DNA of 64,000 nucleotides from Thalassotalea psychrophila (GTDB lineage: Bacteria; Pseudomonadota; Gammaproteobacteria; Enterobacterales; Alteromonadaceae), in assembly GCF_031583595.1 (NCBI RefSeq), contig NZ_CP134145.1:620001-684000 (forward strand), read 5' to 3'. The translations under genes and the position numbers were made by a program. Positions 16,801 through 26,877 of this stretch are shown here, piece after piece. The notes under the pieces are model-generated. The model ran no database searches. It saw only the letters and a list, made by a program, of their open reading frames with translations, and was not told the origin of the DNA. Every line of letters begins with the position of its first letter. Within the stretch, counting starts at the first letter, position 1.

Positions 16801-19244
16801 AAGAAGATGCAACGGTGATTTTTGCTCCCGGTGATTACTGGATTAAAGATCTCGAAACCAAAAATGCCGATGGTTTAGTTTTTACTACCAGTGAGCCGGG
16901 AGTGGTGAGACTGTTTGTTGATGGTCATGTTGATATCCGCAACAATAGTAAAATCAATATGAGTGGCGAAGCCCCTGGCGACTTTTTAATTATTGCTTAC
17001 GATAAATTCCACATTAAGCAGAATGTTGAGGTCACTGGGCTAGTGTATGCAGTAAAAGAGTTTCATATTGAAAATGGCAGCACGTTATATGGAGCTGTAT
17101 CTTCTGCGAAAGTAGATTTAAAAGATAACTCAACAATAGAGTTCGCCTGTGTTAGTGAAGAGCCTGTCGAGCAATTTTTTGAAATTATTCACGATGGTAC
17201 AGGGTTAACCTGTGAACATGAAACAATTACTATAAGAGCTTGTACTGACGTTAATTGTACCGCTACAGATACCTCAGTAAATACTCAGGTGAGCCTAGTG
17301 GTAAACAATGAACTGCCGATAGTGGTTGATATAAATAATGGCATAAATACTAATGTGTCTTTTACTCATGTCGATGCAAGTACGGTTGCTGAACTATCTT
17401 TGTTAGAGAATTACACCTGTACGAACCTTGCAAACTCTTCACTTACATTTCCACTTTCCTGCCAACTAGAGTTTGCTGACGCCGGTTTTATCCTTGAGGC
17501 AACCGACAATCAATCTTGCAACAGTCAACAATTTACCTTAAAAGCGGTGAAAACCGATGAACAAACCCATCAGTGCATTGGTGCTTTGCAAGGGGAGAAA
17601 TTGATTAATTTTAAGTTTTCTCACATTCTGCCTGACTCTGGAGATGTTGTACCTAGCATTAACGGGGTGGATTTGCGCAGTAACCAGGACAGTGCAATTG
17701 CACTTGATTTTAATGCCAATAGTGAGGCTGAAATTGACAGCTTGCTATATAACGATGCGGGTAGGATCTCATTATCGGTAAACTTTACCGAAACTGTTGG
17801 CGACTTCGAAGAGTTATACCTTGAAGGCGGAAAAAATATTTTACTCTATCCGGCTCAGCTCTCTGCCAGATTAAATAAATTAGACGCGGACAACACACCG
17901 ATCGATGGTAACACCATAGAAAAAGCCGGCGTTATATTTGAAGTTGAGTTAAGTGCGCAATGTGCTGATGGGACGACTATCACCGAGAACTATCAGCCTG
18001 AAGACAATGATAGGATTGAGTTTAATGCTATCAAAACGGCACCAATCAGCGATACTTTAGGTGCAGATGGTTTATTGAACATAGATGGTGCCAGTATTGT
18101 GGTAGCAACTATTGCTTCTAATTGGCAAGGTGCGAATATTGCACCAACAAGTTTTGTTGATGGCGGTTACCAAAATAGTAATAGCAGTTACTCTGAAGTT
18201 GGGCTGTTTAGTTTGCAAGTTCGTGATCATAACTATGGTGGCTATACCATTGAAAGTACTGTTAATAATGTTGGTCGCTTTACTCCACACCATTTTCAGC
18301 AAACCGTAGAAAATAATGGTGAACTGGCGATGATGTGCGGTGATTCCAGTTATACAGGTGAGTTGAACTCTACCGTTTCAACCGTTGGTGCAATAAGTTA
18401 TGGTCAGCATCCTGTTCTTAAAATAACCCCGTATAATGCTTTTGGTAGTGTCACTCAGAATTACATCAACGAATTTATGATGTTGGACCAACCCGGTGCT
18501 GATATTGATCGAGAATTCCCATTAACTGATTTAAATCAGCTTGGTGCAGAAGACTTATTGCTTACTACCCTGCCACATAAAATGGACGGTGAAATTGAGG
18601 CCAGCACAACTGATTCAGGTATTGTATTTTATCATTTCAGCCAAGCGGATGGTTTTTATTACGTACGAGATGAAAATTCTTTAATTGTGCCATTTGATGC
18701 GGAATTAGAATTTAACATCATTAGTGTTAATGATAGCGATGGTATTAGTAGCCAATATTTAGATGAAGACAATCAACTCATTAATGATGTTGAGAGCTTT
18801 GTCACCTCAGGGGTAGAAATAAAATTTGGTCGTTGGCGAGTAGAAGATACCTTCGGCTCTGAAATGGCTAATTTAGATCAACCCATGCACATTGAATATT
18901 ATGACGGCAGTCAATTTGTTACAAATGAACAAGATATATGCACAACATTCAGTGACGATTTGATGACTCTTGTTAATATTGGTGATTTAGAACCAGCATT
19001 AACCGAAGTTATTCACTCTGATCCCACAAACAATACTTTCGAACAAGGTTATACAAATTTGCTTGAATTAAAAGCACCTGAAAGCATTGGACAAGTGGGG
19101 GTTACCTATGATGTTCCTTCTTGGTTTAAATATGATTGGTCAGGCATTATGTCTCTTGATCAAAACCCAAGTGCGGTTGCAACTTTTGGGGTGTTTGATA
19201 ATACTGGCGATAGAGTTATCGGTGAAAAAGAAATAGATAAATAG
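13881..19244 (+). CDS. mshQ: Giant MSHA biogenesis protein MshQ with repeated modules
   Basis: A 1787-residue secreted protein that starts immediately after the mshP stop. A signal peptide spans about residues 1-30. The N-terminal half has three full copies of a module of about 240-250 residues (about 331-570, 582-824 and 838-1091). Each begins with a Cys-containing (V/E)DGxT header and NPDxxLAS/EST, includes a GDYW segment and ends in G(A/S)(I/V)S...C. A shorter related copy lies at about 60-205. The segment FEIIHDGxG occurs twice (about 230 and 1100). The C-terminal half ends with the MshQ signature SWFKYDW...DQNPSAVATFG. It is probably a large surface or tip adhesin of the MSHA pilus, by position and size. 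Confidence 0.88.
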   Translation: MMTWFNNISRTCLLNCLLLLYVLLTPFSFAGEQPDEPISCEAIFPGPNPFGGDGTIETPNSCNGGNCNFNDYEPVPDLEAPENPDFSGNVFNLDTVTDHVYVYQTWDEIENYDLSFSGEGTAVIYLTGDVSVINKNSRINVNGDPANLLIVMLGNELKIEVDSKVTAFIYSEGLVTVEERAEFNGAISGPGEIVIKKGSTYNYDLDDLEDFDPHGFCEGEPSDGDILHHFEIIHDGLGSNCAAELVTVKACADLACEQTYQQQVNVDLQVNGINKSSLSFSGGTILTKFSFGDVGVASLAVNNSSVIPEQDTVCSNGSCDISFTDSDCLSCEQGWEDGATSFGSDNKAIEFKKNTQIINNPDNILASTTVWTNPGSDQLSCEDSHCTASGSPVFYPELGDFLLSEGEQNHNINANTTLGDDGINHFNDITVRDGINLTFSNTYSEYRIKKLKLEESVTLELSPGDYWIESLDTKDGDYLTINTVGEGAVRLFLTGHIDFRKFNKINIQGKPEDFWLVSYNKLHIKEDAEINAVIFAEEDFHIKARARLTGSISAQKVLIEEESTVIYGCDYVPPVELPLDICTDYMVDGITTHAADGEITFSNFSRVIENPDSVLASFIVNNPDVIGTNTCDTEPCTASGIPTGLFDLGSFESTTSTETIQINGTGQIGDAGINEFASVLIKSDANATFTSNFNSYKINELIVEDGATVTLSSGDYWVETLTLGNDITFEVNGTVKLFINNDVLFPYGLAMNNLGIAEELLIYAYSYINIEEPPIFSPEKNVEIDALIFAHGDVLLGRFSEITGAVSGQNVIAAIGSLVTYQCEIGIDPPIDPPDLQCAAPFVDGATSFSDKNEDNKPNIKFGNNAVIINNPDTILESTTVNSSDNDQSCEDPNFDPNLTAQCTASGNAITALDLEEFLISDSSEDIDKDDYSNKYLLIGPEQTEFDKVDVDSGDTLEFAISDKEYRIAELDVEEDATVIFAPGDYWIKDLETKNADGLVFTTSEPGVVRLFVDGHVDIRNNSKINMSGEAPGDFLIIAYDKFHIKQNVEVTGLVYAVKEFHIENGSTLYGAVSSAKVDLKDNSTIEFACVSEEPVEQFFEIIHDGTGLTCEHETITIRACTDVNCTATDTSVNTQVSLVVNNELPIVVDINNGINTNVSFTHVDASTVAELSLLENYTCTNLANSSLTFPLSCQLEFADAGFILEATDNQSCNSQQFTLKAVKTDEQTHQCIGALQGEKLINFKFSHILPDSGDVVPSINGVDLRSNQDSAIALDFNANSEAEIDSLLYNDAGRISLSVNFTETVGDFEELYLEGGKNILLYPAQLSARLNKLDADNTPIDGNTIEKAGVIFEVELSAQCADGTTITENYQPEDNDRIEFNAIKTAPISDTLGADGLLNIDGASIVVATIASNWQGANIAPTSFVDGGYQNSNSSYSEVGLFSLQVRDHNYGGYTIESTVNNVGRFTPHHFQQTVENNGELAMMCGDSSYTGELNSTVSTVGAISYGQHPVLKITPYNAFGSVTQNYINEFMMLDQPGADIDREFPLTDLNQLGAEDLLLTTLPHKMDGEIEASTTDSGIVFYHFSQADGFYYVRDENSLIVPFDAELEFNIISVNDSDGISSQYLDEDNQLINDVESFVTSGVEIKFGRWRVEDTFGSEMANLDQPMHIEYYDGSQFVTNEQDICTTFSDDLMTLVNIGDLEPALTEVIHSDPTNNTFEQGYTNLLELKAPESIGQVGVTYDVPSWFKYDWSGIMSLDQNPSAVATFGVFDNTGDRVIGEKEIDK

Positions 19245-19396
19245 TCGAATGAGCTGATCAACAGTTTGAATGATCAATGAAGCGGTGGTTGGCGAGAATA
19301 ATTTATCTTACCCTTACTCAAATGTGTAATTGATGTTATAAAAACATATTAACAATAACAATGATCGTTTTTATCAAGATCACACAAGGCTAGCAT

Positions 19397-22027
19397 TTGT
19401 TTTTTTATTCGATTAAGCAAACCAATATTTTTCAGTTCTTGCTAATTTTAATTTTTATGGCATTCGCTTTTCAGGCGGGAACAGCTGTCGCCGATGATTC
19501 CCCTTTTGATGATCAAATTGTCCTCAATGAAATTTACGAACATCAACACAACGGCTTTGTTGAGATCAAAGTTAAACAATCAGCTTTATTTGCAACACCG
19601 TTAAACTTGTATGTTGAGATATGTTCAGGGCCAACCAATAAAACTAGCTTTGGTTGTAGTGCCCAAATGGCGATTCTCAATGACGAAATCTACCCAACCA
19701 TAGATGTCATAGGAAGCAATGCCTCGTTCTTAAATACTAAAGATGGTTTTGTTATCACTTTATACGACAGTAATCATCTCGTAGTAGATAGAATAATTGC
19801 TAATGGTTATAGTTATGTTGGCATGCCCGTTTATAGTGCAACAAGTCAAATCAGCACAAAAAATGGCAGTAAAGTTATTCGTCGGCTACCCGATGGCAGC
19901 AAAGATATTGGTAGTGGAATAGATGTCGATGTCGATGTCATTTCATCGAATTCTTCCGGAGAACGTACGAGAGGTTCTAGTAATGATGGTGAAGTGGCAA
20001 CATATTACAAACTATTATTTAATCCGCAAAACATTACTTGTGAATCTTTAAATGTTGAAGTACGAGCTTGTGTAGGTGTTAACGATTGCAGTAGTCTTCC
20101 CCCAATAGACGTCAATGCCGTTTTGCAGGTACAAACCAGTTCAGGTAATACCTTTGACGTTACAATAGATGGTAGTGGAATTGGTAATGCACAAGTATTT
20201 CACAACTCGGTAGAGACGGTATCTTTAAGCCTGGTTAATGAAGCGTATGAATGCGATCCTGCTGATTGCAATGTTGAGTTTGTGCAATCAATATTAAAGT
20301 TAACTCCGGTAAATGAACCTAACAATTTAAATACTGCTTGTGGTCTGGTCCGTAATTTTACTTTACAGGCATTGCAAGCCGATGAATCGAATCAATGTAT
20401 CAGCCAGTTTGTTGATAGTACTAAAGCATTAACGATTACCTCTTCGCTACCTAATTTACTTTTTAATGGTGCAGACATCGACCAATCACCTATAGATGTT
20501 GATTTTAATGGCAGTGGTGATGCCATTGTCACTATTGCCTATAATGATGCCGGTCAACATGATACTAATTTTTCTATTACTGAAACTTTACCTGGAGCCG
20601 GGGAATTAGTCATTTCTGGTAGTGCCCAGTTAGGCTTTTATCCTGATTATTTTGATATTACTGGTCTTCATTCAGATAATAGTGTCATAACGGATACCTC
20701 ACCAGAGGTGGCAGGCAACGATTTTAACTTTAATATAGAAGCAATGTGTACTAATGACACCACCGCGACAAATTATCAAGCATCTACGGATACCGTTACT
20801 ATGACATTAACGCAAGGTGTGGATGACCTTGTTTTAGGAAAATTCAGTTTGCCATCAGCAACTAACCCAACAGTAATTACAGATAGTAATCCCCAGGAAG
20901 TTTATACACCATTTATTGATGGCAAATACAGTAATACGCAAGCTCAGTATCTAGAAGTAGGGCAAATTAGTATCAAGGTTGAAGACAATTACCTTGGTCA
21001 AGATATTAGTACTAGTAAAATACTAAGTCGTTTTATTCCCGATCACTTCGAACTCGCGGTTGAACAAACTGGCTCGCTAGAGTCGGCAAGCTGTGACGCA
21101 TTTACCTATACTGGCAAGCTGTTCAATAGTGCTGGTGATATTACTTACGATGAGTTACCACAAATAAAAATAAGCCCATTTAGCAAGGTAAGTGGGGGGA
21201 GCAAAAGTATTACCCAAAATTACCTATTAAAGAATCAAACCAGTAATTATTCCATTAGTACATCGGCATCGAATCAGCATACATTGGGCAGAAATGGTAT
21301 GTTTTTGCAATTGGACAACCAAATTAATATCAGTACTAATTTCAGCCTAGATAATGCTAACCCAGGCGTGAACTATTATCGGTTTAATCCTGCCGATCAT
21401 TTTAATTTTGTTCGTACACAAGATAGCATGATCAATACTTTTGCCGTTCACATCGAACTATTAGTAAGTAGTTTTACTGATGACGACTTAGTGGATTTTT
21501 CTCAATGTGGTGCCAGTGAAGTAAGTTGTACATGTACTTCAGGAACTTGCCAATTAACATTTGATTTAAGCGGGTTGGATAACAGTTTCGCTCGTTGGAA
21601 AATACTAGATACCTTTGGGCCTGAAACGGAAAATCTTGGTCAAATAATGAAAGTTCAGCATTATACTGAAAGCGCGTCTGGCGTTGCTGACTGGTTAATT
21701 AATGATAGTGATAGTTGCACCGAATTTTTGGATAGTAGTTTAACCGTGGTTGATATTAATGACTTAGACGTTAATTTAACCTCGGTATTAAATAGTGATG
21801 CAAGTGTGGTGACTTTCATTAATGGTGCAGTTCGAACATTATTATTATCAGCGCCAGGAGAGACCGGTAAAGTTGGCTTGAATTATGACGTGCCGAATTG
21901 GTTTAAGTATGACTGGCTGCAAAATGGTGCGCTAGATCAAAACCCATCGGCAATTGCTACCTTTGGTCGTTTTAATAAAGTATCTAAACGAGTGATTAGT
22001 CAACGGGAAATCGAAAGGAAAAATTAA
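19397..22027 (+). CDS. Second MshQ-like protein with an LTD-like N-terminus
   Basis: An 876-residue secreted protein. Its C-terminal part is paralogous to MshQ, sharing the ARWKILDTFG-type segment and the ending NWFKYDW...DQNPSAIATFGRF. The start is TTG 19397, 7 bases after AAGG at 19386-19389; later ATG codons would destroy the signal peptide (about residues 1-32, ending AVADD). Residues of roughly 35-180 (LNEIYEHQHNGFVEIKV onward) resemble a lamin-tail-like (LTD) domain, in place of the repeated modules of MshQ. It lies 152 bases downstream of mshQ. A role as a second pilus-associated adhesin is inferred. Confidence 0.75.
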   Translation: MFFYSIKQTNIFQFLLILIFMAFAFQAGTAVADDSPFDDQIVLNEIYEHQHNGFVEIKVKQSALFATPLNLYVEICSGPTNKTSFGCSAQMAILNDEIYPTIDVIGSNASFLNTKDGFVITLYDSNHLVVDRIIANGYSYVGMPVYSATSQISTKNGSKVIRRLPDGSKDIGSGIDVDVDVISSNSSGERTRGSSNDGEVATYYKLLFNPQNITCESLNVEVRACVGVNDCSSLPPIDVNAVLQVQTSSGNTFDVTIDGSGIGNAQVFHNSVETVSLSLVNEAYECDPADCNVEFVQSILKLTPVNEPNNLNTACGLVRNFTLQALQADESNQCISQFVDSTKALTITSSLPNLLFNGADIDQSPIDVDFNGSGDAIVTIAYNDAGQHDTNFSITETLPGAGELVISGSAQLGFYPDYFDITGLHSDNSVITDTSPEVAGNDFNFNIEAMCTNDTTATNYQASTDTVTMTLTQGVDDLVLGKFSLPSATNPTVITDSNPQEVYTPFIDGKYSNTQAQYLEVGQISIKVEDNYLGQDISTSKILSRFIPDHFELAVEQTGSLESASCDAFTYTGKLFNSAGDITYDELPQIKISPFSKVSGGSKSITQNYLLKNQTSNYSISTSASNQHTLGRNGMFLQLDNQINISTNFSLDNANPGVNYYRFNPADHFNFVRTQDSMINTFAVHIELLVSSFTDDDLVDFSQCGASEVSCTCTSGTCQLTFDLSGLDNSFARWKILDTFGPETENLGQIMKVQHYTESASGVADWLINDSDSCTEFLDSSLTVVDINDLDVNLTSVLNSDASVVTFINGAVRTLLLSAPGETGKVGLNYDVPNWFKYDWLQNGALDQNPSAIATFGRFNKVSKRVISQREIERKN

Positions 22028-23401
<1,374 letters not shown>

Positions 23402-23436
23402 GAATGTCTGAGCAGTTTTTAAATAACTTAAACAAC

Positions 23437-23465
23437 AGGCAGCATAAGCTGCCTTTGCGGTTTTT
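23437..23465 (+). terminator. Stem-loop attenuator between mreB and mreC
   Basis: AGGCAGC (23437-23443), loop ATAA, GCTGCCT (23448-23454), followed by TTGCGGTTTTT. The T run is interrupted, so termination would be partial. It probably lowers mreCD expression relative to mreB and may shape transcript ends. It lies 11 bases before the mreC start. Confidence 0.6.
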
Positions 23466-24344
23466 ATGACTCCTATTTTTTTGGAAGGATATTCCAGTCA
23501 TCGGCGCATTTTGTTCGCACTCGCATTGTCTTGCGTGTTCATCTATTTCGATCATAAATTAGCAAGTTTTGAAGTTGCTAGAGGTCACTTACAATCTCTT
23601 GTTAGCCCATTGCAATATTTAGCCAATACACCGAAAAAAGTAATGGATTATGCTTCTGAAAATATAGTTTCACGCAAGCAATTAATGGTTGATAATGAGC
23701 GCTTGAAAATGAAAGAATTGCTGTTGAATGAAAAGTTATTACAACTTGATATTCTACAGCAAGAAAATGACCGGTTACGCAAATTACTTGATTCCCCACT
23801 ACGAAGCGACTATAAAAAAATAGTTGCTGAGATCCTAGCCGTTGATAGTGACCCTTACTCACAACAAGTAGTCATTAATCGCGGACTATCAGATGGTATA
23901 TACGAAGGCCAGCCGGTGATTGATGAAACTGGCGTTGTTGGTCAAATTCTTCATGTTGGTGTGAGTAACTCGCGAGTGTTATTAATGACCGATATTACTC
24001 ATGCAATCCCGTTGAGAGTGCACCGTAATGGTATAAGGGTGATTGCTAAAGGCACTGGTAGTGTGAGCCAAATGGAAGTAAATCATATTCCAAGCTCAAC
24101 CGATATTAGGGTTGGCGACTTATTAGTGACTTCTGGATTAGGTGGCAAATTTCCTGAAGGTTACCCTGTGGCTGAGGTTTCTTATGTGTCGGAAAATCCA
24201 AATAAAGAATTTGCGCGAATAAAAATATCACCATTAGTTGAAATGAATCGGTTACGTTATTTATTGTTAATTTGGCCTAATCAACAAGACAGTAATCTGC
24301 AGTCATCACCTCTTGAAAATAAGGGGACAAGTAATGAAGGCTAG
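23466..24344 (+). CDS. mreC: Rod shape-determining protein MreC
   Basis: A 292-residue bitopic inner-membrane protein. A short cytoplasmic N-terminus precedes one membrane segment (about residues 15-30), a predicted coiled coil (about 70-105, with KMKELLLNEKLLQLDILQQ) and the periplasmic beta-rich MreC core, including GLSDGIYEGQPVID and SGLGGKFPEGYPVAEV. It links MreB filaments to the cell-wall synthases. It overlaps mreD by 11 bases. Confidence 0.96.
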   Translation: MTPIFLEGYSSHRRILFALALSCVFIYFDHKLASFEVARGHLQSLVSPLQYLANTPKKVMDYASENIVSRKQLMVDNERLKMKELLLNEKLLQLDILQQENDRLRKLLDSPLRSDYKKIVAEILAVDSDPYSQQVVINRGLSDGIYEGQPVIDETGVVGQILHVGVSNSRVLLMTDITHAIPLRVHRNGIRVIAKGTGSVSQMEVNHIPSSTDIRVGDLLVTSGLGGKFPEGYPVAEVSYVSENPNKEFARIKISPLVEMNRLRYLLLIWPNQQDSNLQSSPLENKGTSNEG

Positions 24345-24816
24345 AAGCAATAACTTTGTGATATTTGTCACCATTATTATTTCTTTAATGTTGACCATTA
24401 TGCCAATGCCTATTGGCGCAGATGCATTTAGACCTAACTGGGCTTTATTAGTAATTGCATACTGGAGCCTGGCCTTACCAAATCGGGTGAATGTGATATT
24501 TGCCTGGCTAGTTGGTTTTATTATTGATGTATTACTTGGCTCTGTACTCGGTATTAATGCCTTTGCAACGGCATTAGTTGTTTATGTGATCGTTAATAAT
24601 TTTCAAAAAATTCGTAACTTTTCTCTTTGGCAACAGTCGCTTATTATCGGTTTGTTAACCGCCTTATATCACTTAATTATTTTTTGGATTCAAAGGTTTA
24701 TTTTAGATGTCGATTTTTCTATTAGCTATTTAAAACCTGTTATTACTACTGCGGTTATTTGGCCAGTGGTGTTTTTATTATTAAGAAAGGTTCGCCGTCA
24801 ATTGCAGGTCCGTTAA
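24334..24816 (+). CDS. mreD: Rod shape-determining protein MreD
   Basis: A 160-residue polytopic inner-membrane protein with about five hydrophobic segments, the usual MreD layout. The start is ATG 24334, preceded by AAGGGG; a longer frame from 24313 uses a TTG without a ribosome site. MreD works with MreC and RodA/PBP2 in side-wall elongation. It overlaps the 3' end of mreC and is followed one base later by maf, so it is part of the same transcript. Confidence 0.93.
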   Translation: MKARSNNFVIFVTIIISLMLTIMPMPIGADAFRPNWALLVIAYWSLALPNRVNVIFAWLVGFIIDVLLGSVLGINAFATALVVYVIVNNFQKIRNFSLWQQSLIIGLLTALYHLIIFWIQRFILDVDFSISYLKPVITTAVIWPVVFLLLRKVRRQLQVR

Positions 24817-24817
24817 A

Positions 24818-25417
24818 ATGTTATATTTAGCTTCTCAATCACCACGTAGACAAGAGTTACTTCACCAAATTGCTGAACAATTTGAGCTAGTTTCGACTAA
24901 CATAAATGAAATAGTTAACCCCAGTGAAACTGCGAAGCAGTTTGTGCAGCGAATGGCTATTGAGAAAGCGCAAGCCGGTTTGAAAAATGTTGTAACAATT
25001 AATTCAAATGATTGGGTGCTTGGCTCAGATACAATTGTAGTTATCAACAATAACATATTAGGTAAGCCTAAAAGCTTTGAAGACTGTCATAAAATGTTGT
25101 TGGCTTTATCAAATAAAAAGCATCAAGTAATGACCGCAGTTGCGGTTATAAATAACGACACTGTATTCTCAGAACTGGTTATTACCGATGTTATCTTTAG
25201 AGCAATTAGTGATGATGAAATTCAGCGTTACTGGCAGTCTGGTGAACCACAAGATAAAGCTGGAAGTTATGGTATTCAAGGGCTTGCTGGGAAATTCGTA
25301 AAACGAATCGAAGGCAGCTATTCTTCAGTAGTCGGTTTGCCTTTATATGAAACCGAGCAGCTTTTGTTAACTGCAAAGGCTCATTCGAAAAAATTAACTA
25401 GCGAAGGTGCTAAATGA
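24818..25417 (+). CDS. maf: Maf/YhdE-type nucleoside triphosphate pyrophosphatase
   Basis: A 199-residue Maf-fold enzyme. The phosphate-binding SQSPRRQELL motif lies at residues 6-15, a central LGSDTIVV segment carries the catalytic Asp, and AGSYGIQGL is near the C-terminus. The E. coli homologue beside mreD (YhdE) hydrolyses dTTP and UTP, and the homologue also has a role around cell division. The start lies one base after mreD and the stop overlaps rng (ATGA). Confidence 0.93.
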   Translation: MLYLASQSPRRQELLHQIAEQFELVSTNINEIVNPSETAKQFVQRMAIEKAQAGLKNVVTINSNDWVLGSDTIVVINNNILGKPKSFEDCHKMLLALSNKKHQVMTAVAVINNDTVFSELVITDVIFRAISDDEIQRYWQSGEPQDKAGSYGIQGLAGKFVKRIEGSYSSVVGLPLYETEQLLLTAKAHSKKLTSEGAK

Positions 25418-26877
25418 GCGGTGAATTATTAATTAACGTTACTCCCAGTGAAACTCGTGTTGCGTTAATCGAAAATGGTACGCTACAAGAAGTTCATGTC
25501 GAACGAAATTTAAAACGTGGCATAGTTGGTAATATTTACTTAGGTAAGGTCATTCGAGTTTTACCTGGCATGCAAGCCGCCTTTGTTGATATTGGCTTGG
25601 AAAAAGCTGCGTTTTTACACGCTTCAGATATTCGCACAAAATTAATCACTAGCAATGATACTAATGAACATGAGGTTCCTGATATTCGAACCTTAGTTCA
25701 TGAAGGTCAACATATTATGGTGCAAGTTGTTAAAGAGCCATTAGGGACTAAAGGGGCTCGTTTAACGACTGACTTAACTATTGCTTCGCGGTATTTAGTT
25801 ATGATGCCCAACTCTAATCATGCAGGTGTTTCACAACGTATTGAAGATGAAAAAGAACGTACTCGCTTAAAGCAAATAGTGACACCATATTGCGACGAGC
25901 AAAGCGGTTTTATTGTTAGAACTGTTGCCGAGGGGGCTGGAGAAGAAGAGTTAGCCCATGACGCTGAATTTTTACGACGAGTGTGGAAAAAGGTTGTCGA
26001 GCGTAAACAACGTAAACAAACAGATCAGGCCTTATACCAAGATATATACTTAGCATGCCGCATTATTCGTGACTTTGTCGGTAGTGGGCTTGAGCGAATT
26101 AGAGTGGATTCGCGTTTATCCTTTGATGAACTTATTGAGTTTACTGAAGAATTTGTACCTGAAATTAAGCCTATAATTGAATACTACCCAGGCGAACGAC
26201 CAATCTTTGATTTATTTGATGTGGAAAATGAAATTCAAAGAGCGTTAAAGCGCAAGGTTGAGCTTAAGTCGGGTGGAACTTTAATTATTGATCAAACAGA
26301 GGCAATGACCACCGTTGATATAAATACCGGCGCTTTTGTTGGTCACCGTAATTTAGAAGAAACAATATTTAATACTAATATTGAAGCCACCCAAGCAATT
26401 GCTCGTCAGTTAAGACTTAGGAACCTTGGTGGTATTATTATCGTTGATTTTATCGACATGTCTAACAGCGAACATAAAAAAAGAGTATTACATTCTTTAG
26501 ATGTTGCTATGGCTAAAGATAAGGTGAAATACAGTATTAGTAATTTTTCAGCGTTAGGTTTAGTTGAAATGACTCGTAAACGTACTCGAGAATCACTTGA
26601 GCATATTCTTTGTGGAGAATGTCCTGTATGTGATGGTCGTGGTAATTTAAAAACGGTTGAAACCGTGTGTTTTGAAATCTTGCGTGAGATAGTCCGAGTG
26701 AATCGTGCCTATGATGCGGATAAGTTTATTGTTTATGCTTCACCTAAAGTAAGCGAGTCTTTGAATGATGATGAGTTGCATCACCTAGCGGAGTTAGAAG
26801 TATTTATTGGCAAACATATTAAAGTTCAAACAGAAACTATGTATAACCAAGAGCAGTTTGACGTGGTGATGATGTAG
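25414..26877 (+). CDS. rng: Ribonuclease G
   Basis: A 487-residue endoribonuclease of the RNase E/G family. It starts MSGELLINVTPSETRVAL, followed by an S1 RNA-binding domain (about 35-125) and the catalytic region with TVDINTGAF (metal-binding Asp). The zinc-link-like CPVC and EMTRKRTRESL motifs lie near residues 390-415. It matures 16S rRNA 5' ends and processes some mRNAs. It lacks the long C-terminal scaffold of RNase E, which supports RNase G. It overlaps maf by four bases and yhdP by one. Confidence 0.96.
   Translation: MSGELLINVTPSETRVALIENGTLQEVHVERNLKRGIVGNIYLGKVIRVLPGMQAAFVDIGLEKAAFLHASDIRTKLITSNDTNEHEVPDIRTLVHEGQHIMVQVVKEPLGTKGARLTTDLTIASRYLVMMPNSNHAGVSQRIEDEKERTRLKQIVTPYCDEQSGFIVRTVAEGAGEEELAHDAEFLRRVWKKVVERKQRKQTDQALYQDIYLACRIIRDFVGSGLERIRVDSRLSFDELIEFTEEFVPEIKPIIEYYPGERPIFDLFDVENEIQRALKRKVELKSGGTLIIDQTEAMTTVDINTGAFVGHRNLEETIFNTNIEATQAIARQLRLRNLGGIIIVDFIDMSNSEHKKRVLHSLDVAMAKDKVKYSISNFSALGLVEMTRKRTRESLEHILCGECPVCDGRGNLKTVETVCFEILREIVRVNRAYDADKFIVYASPKVSESLNDDELHHLAELEVFIGKHIKVQTETMYNQEQFDVVMM

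Noticed and set aside
13881..19244. Possible assembly fusion of several genes because of the 1787-residue length
   Set aside because: The frame is continuous, the repeated modules explain the extra length, and there is only one signal peptide at the start.
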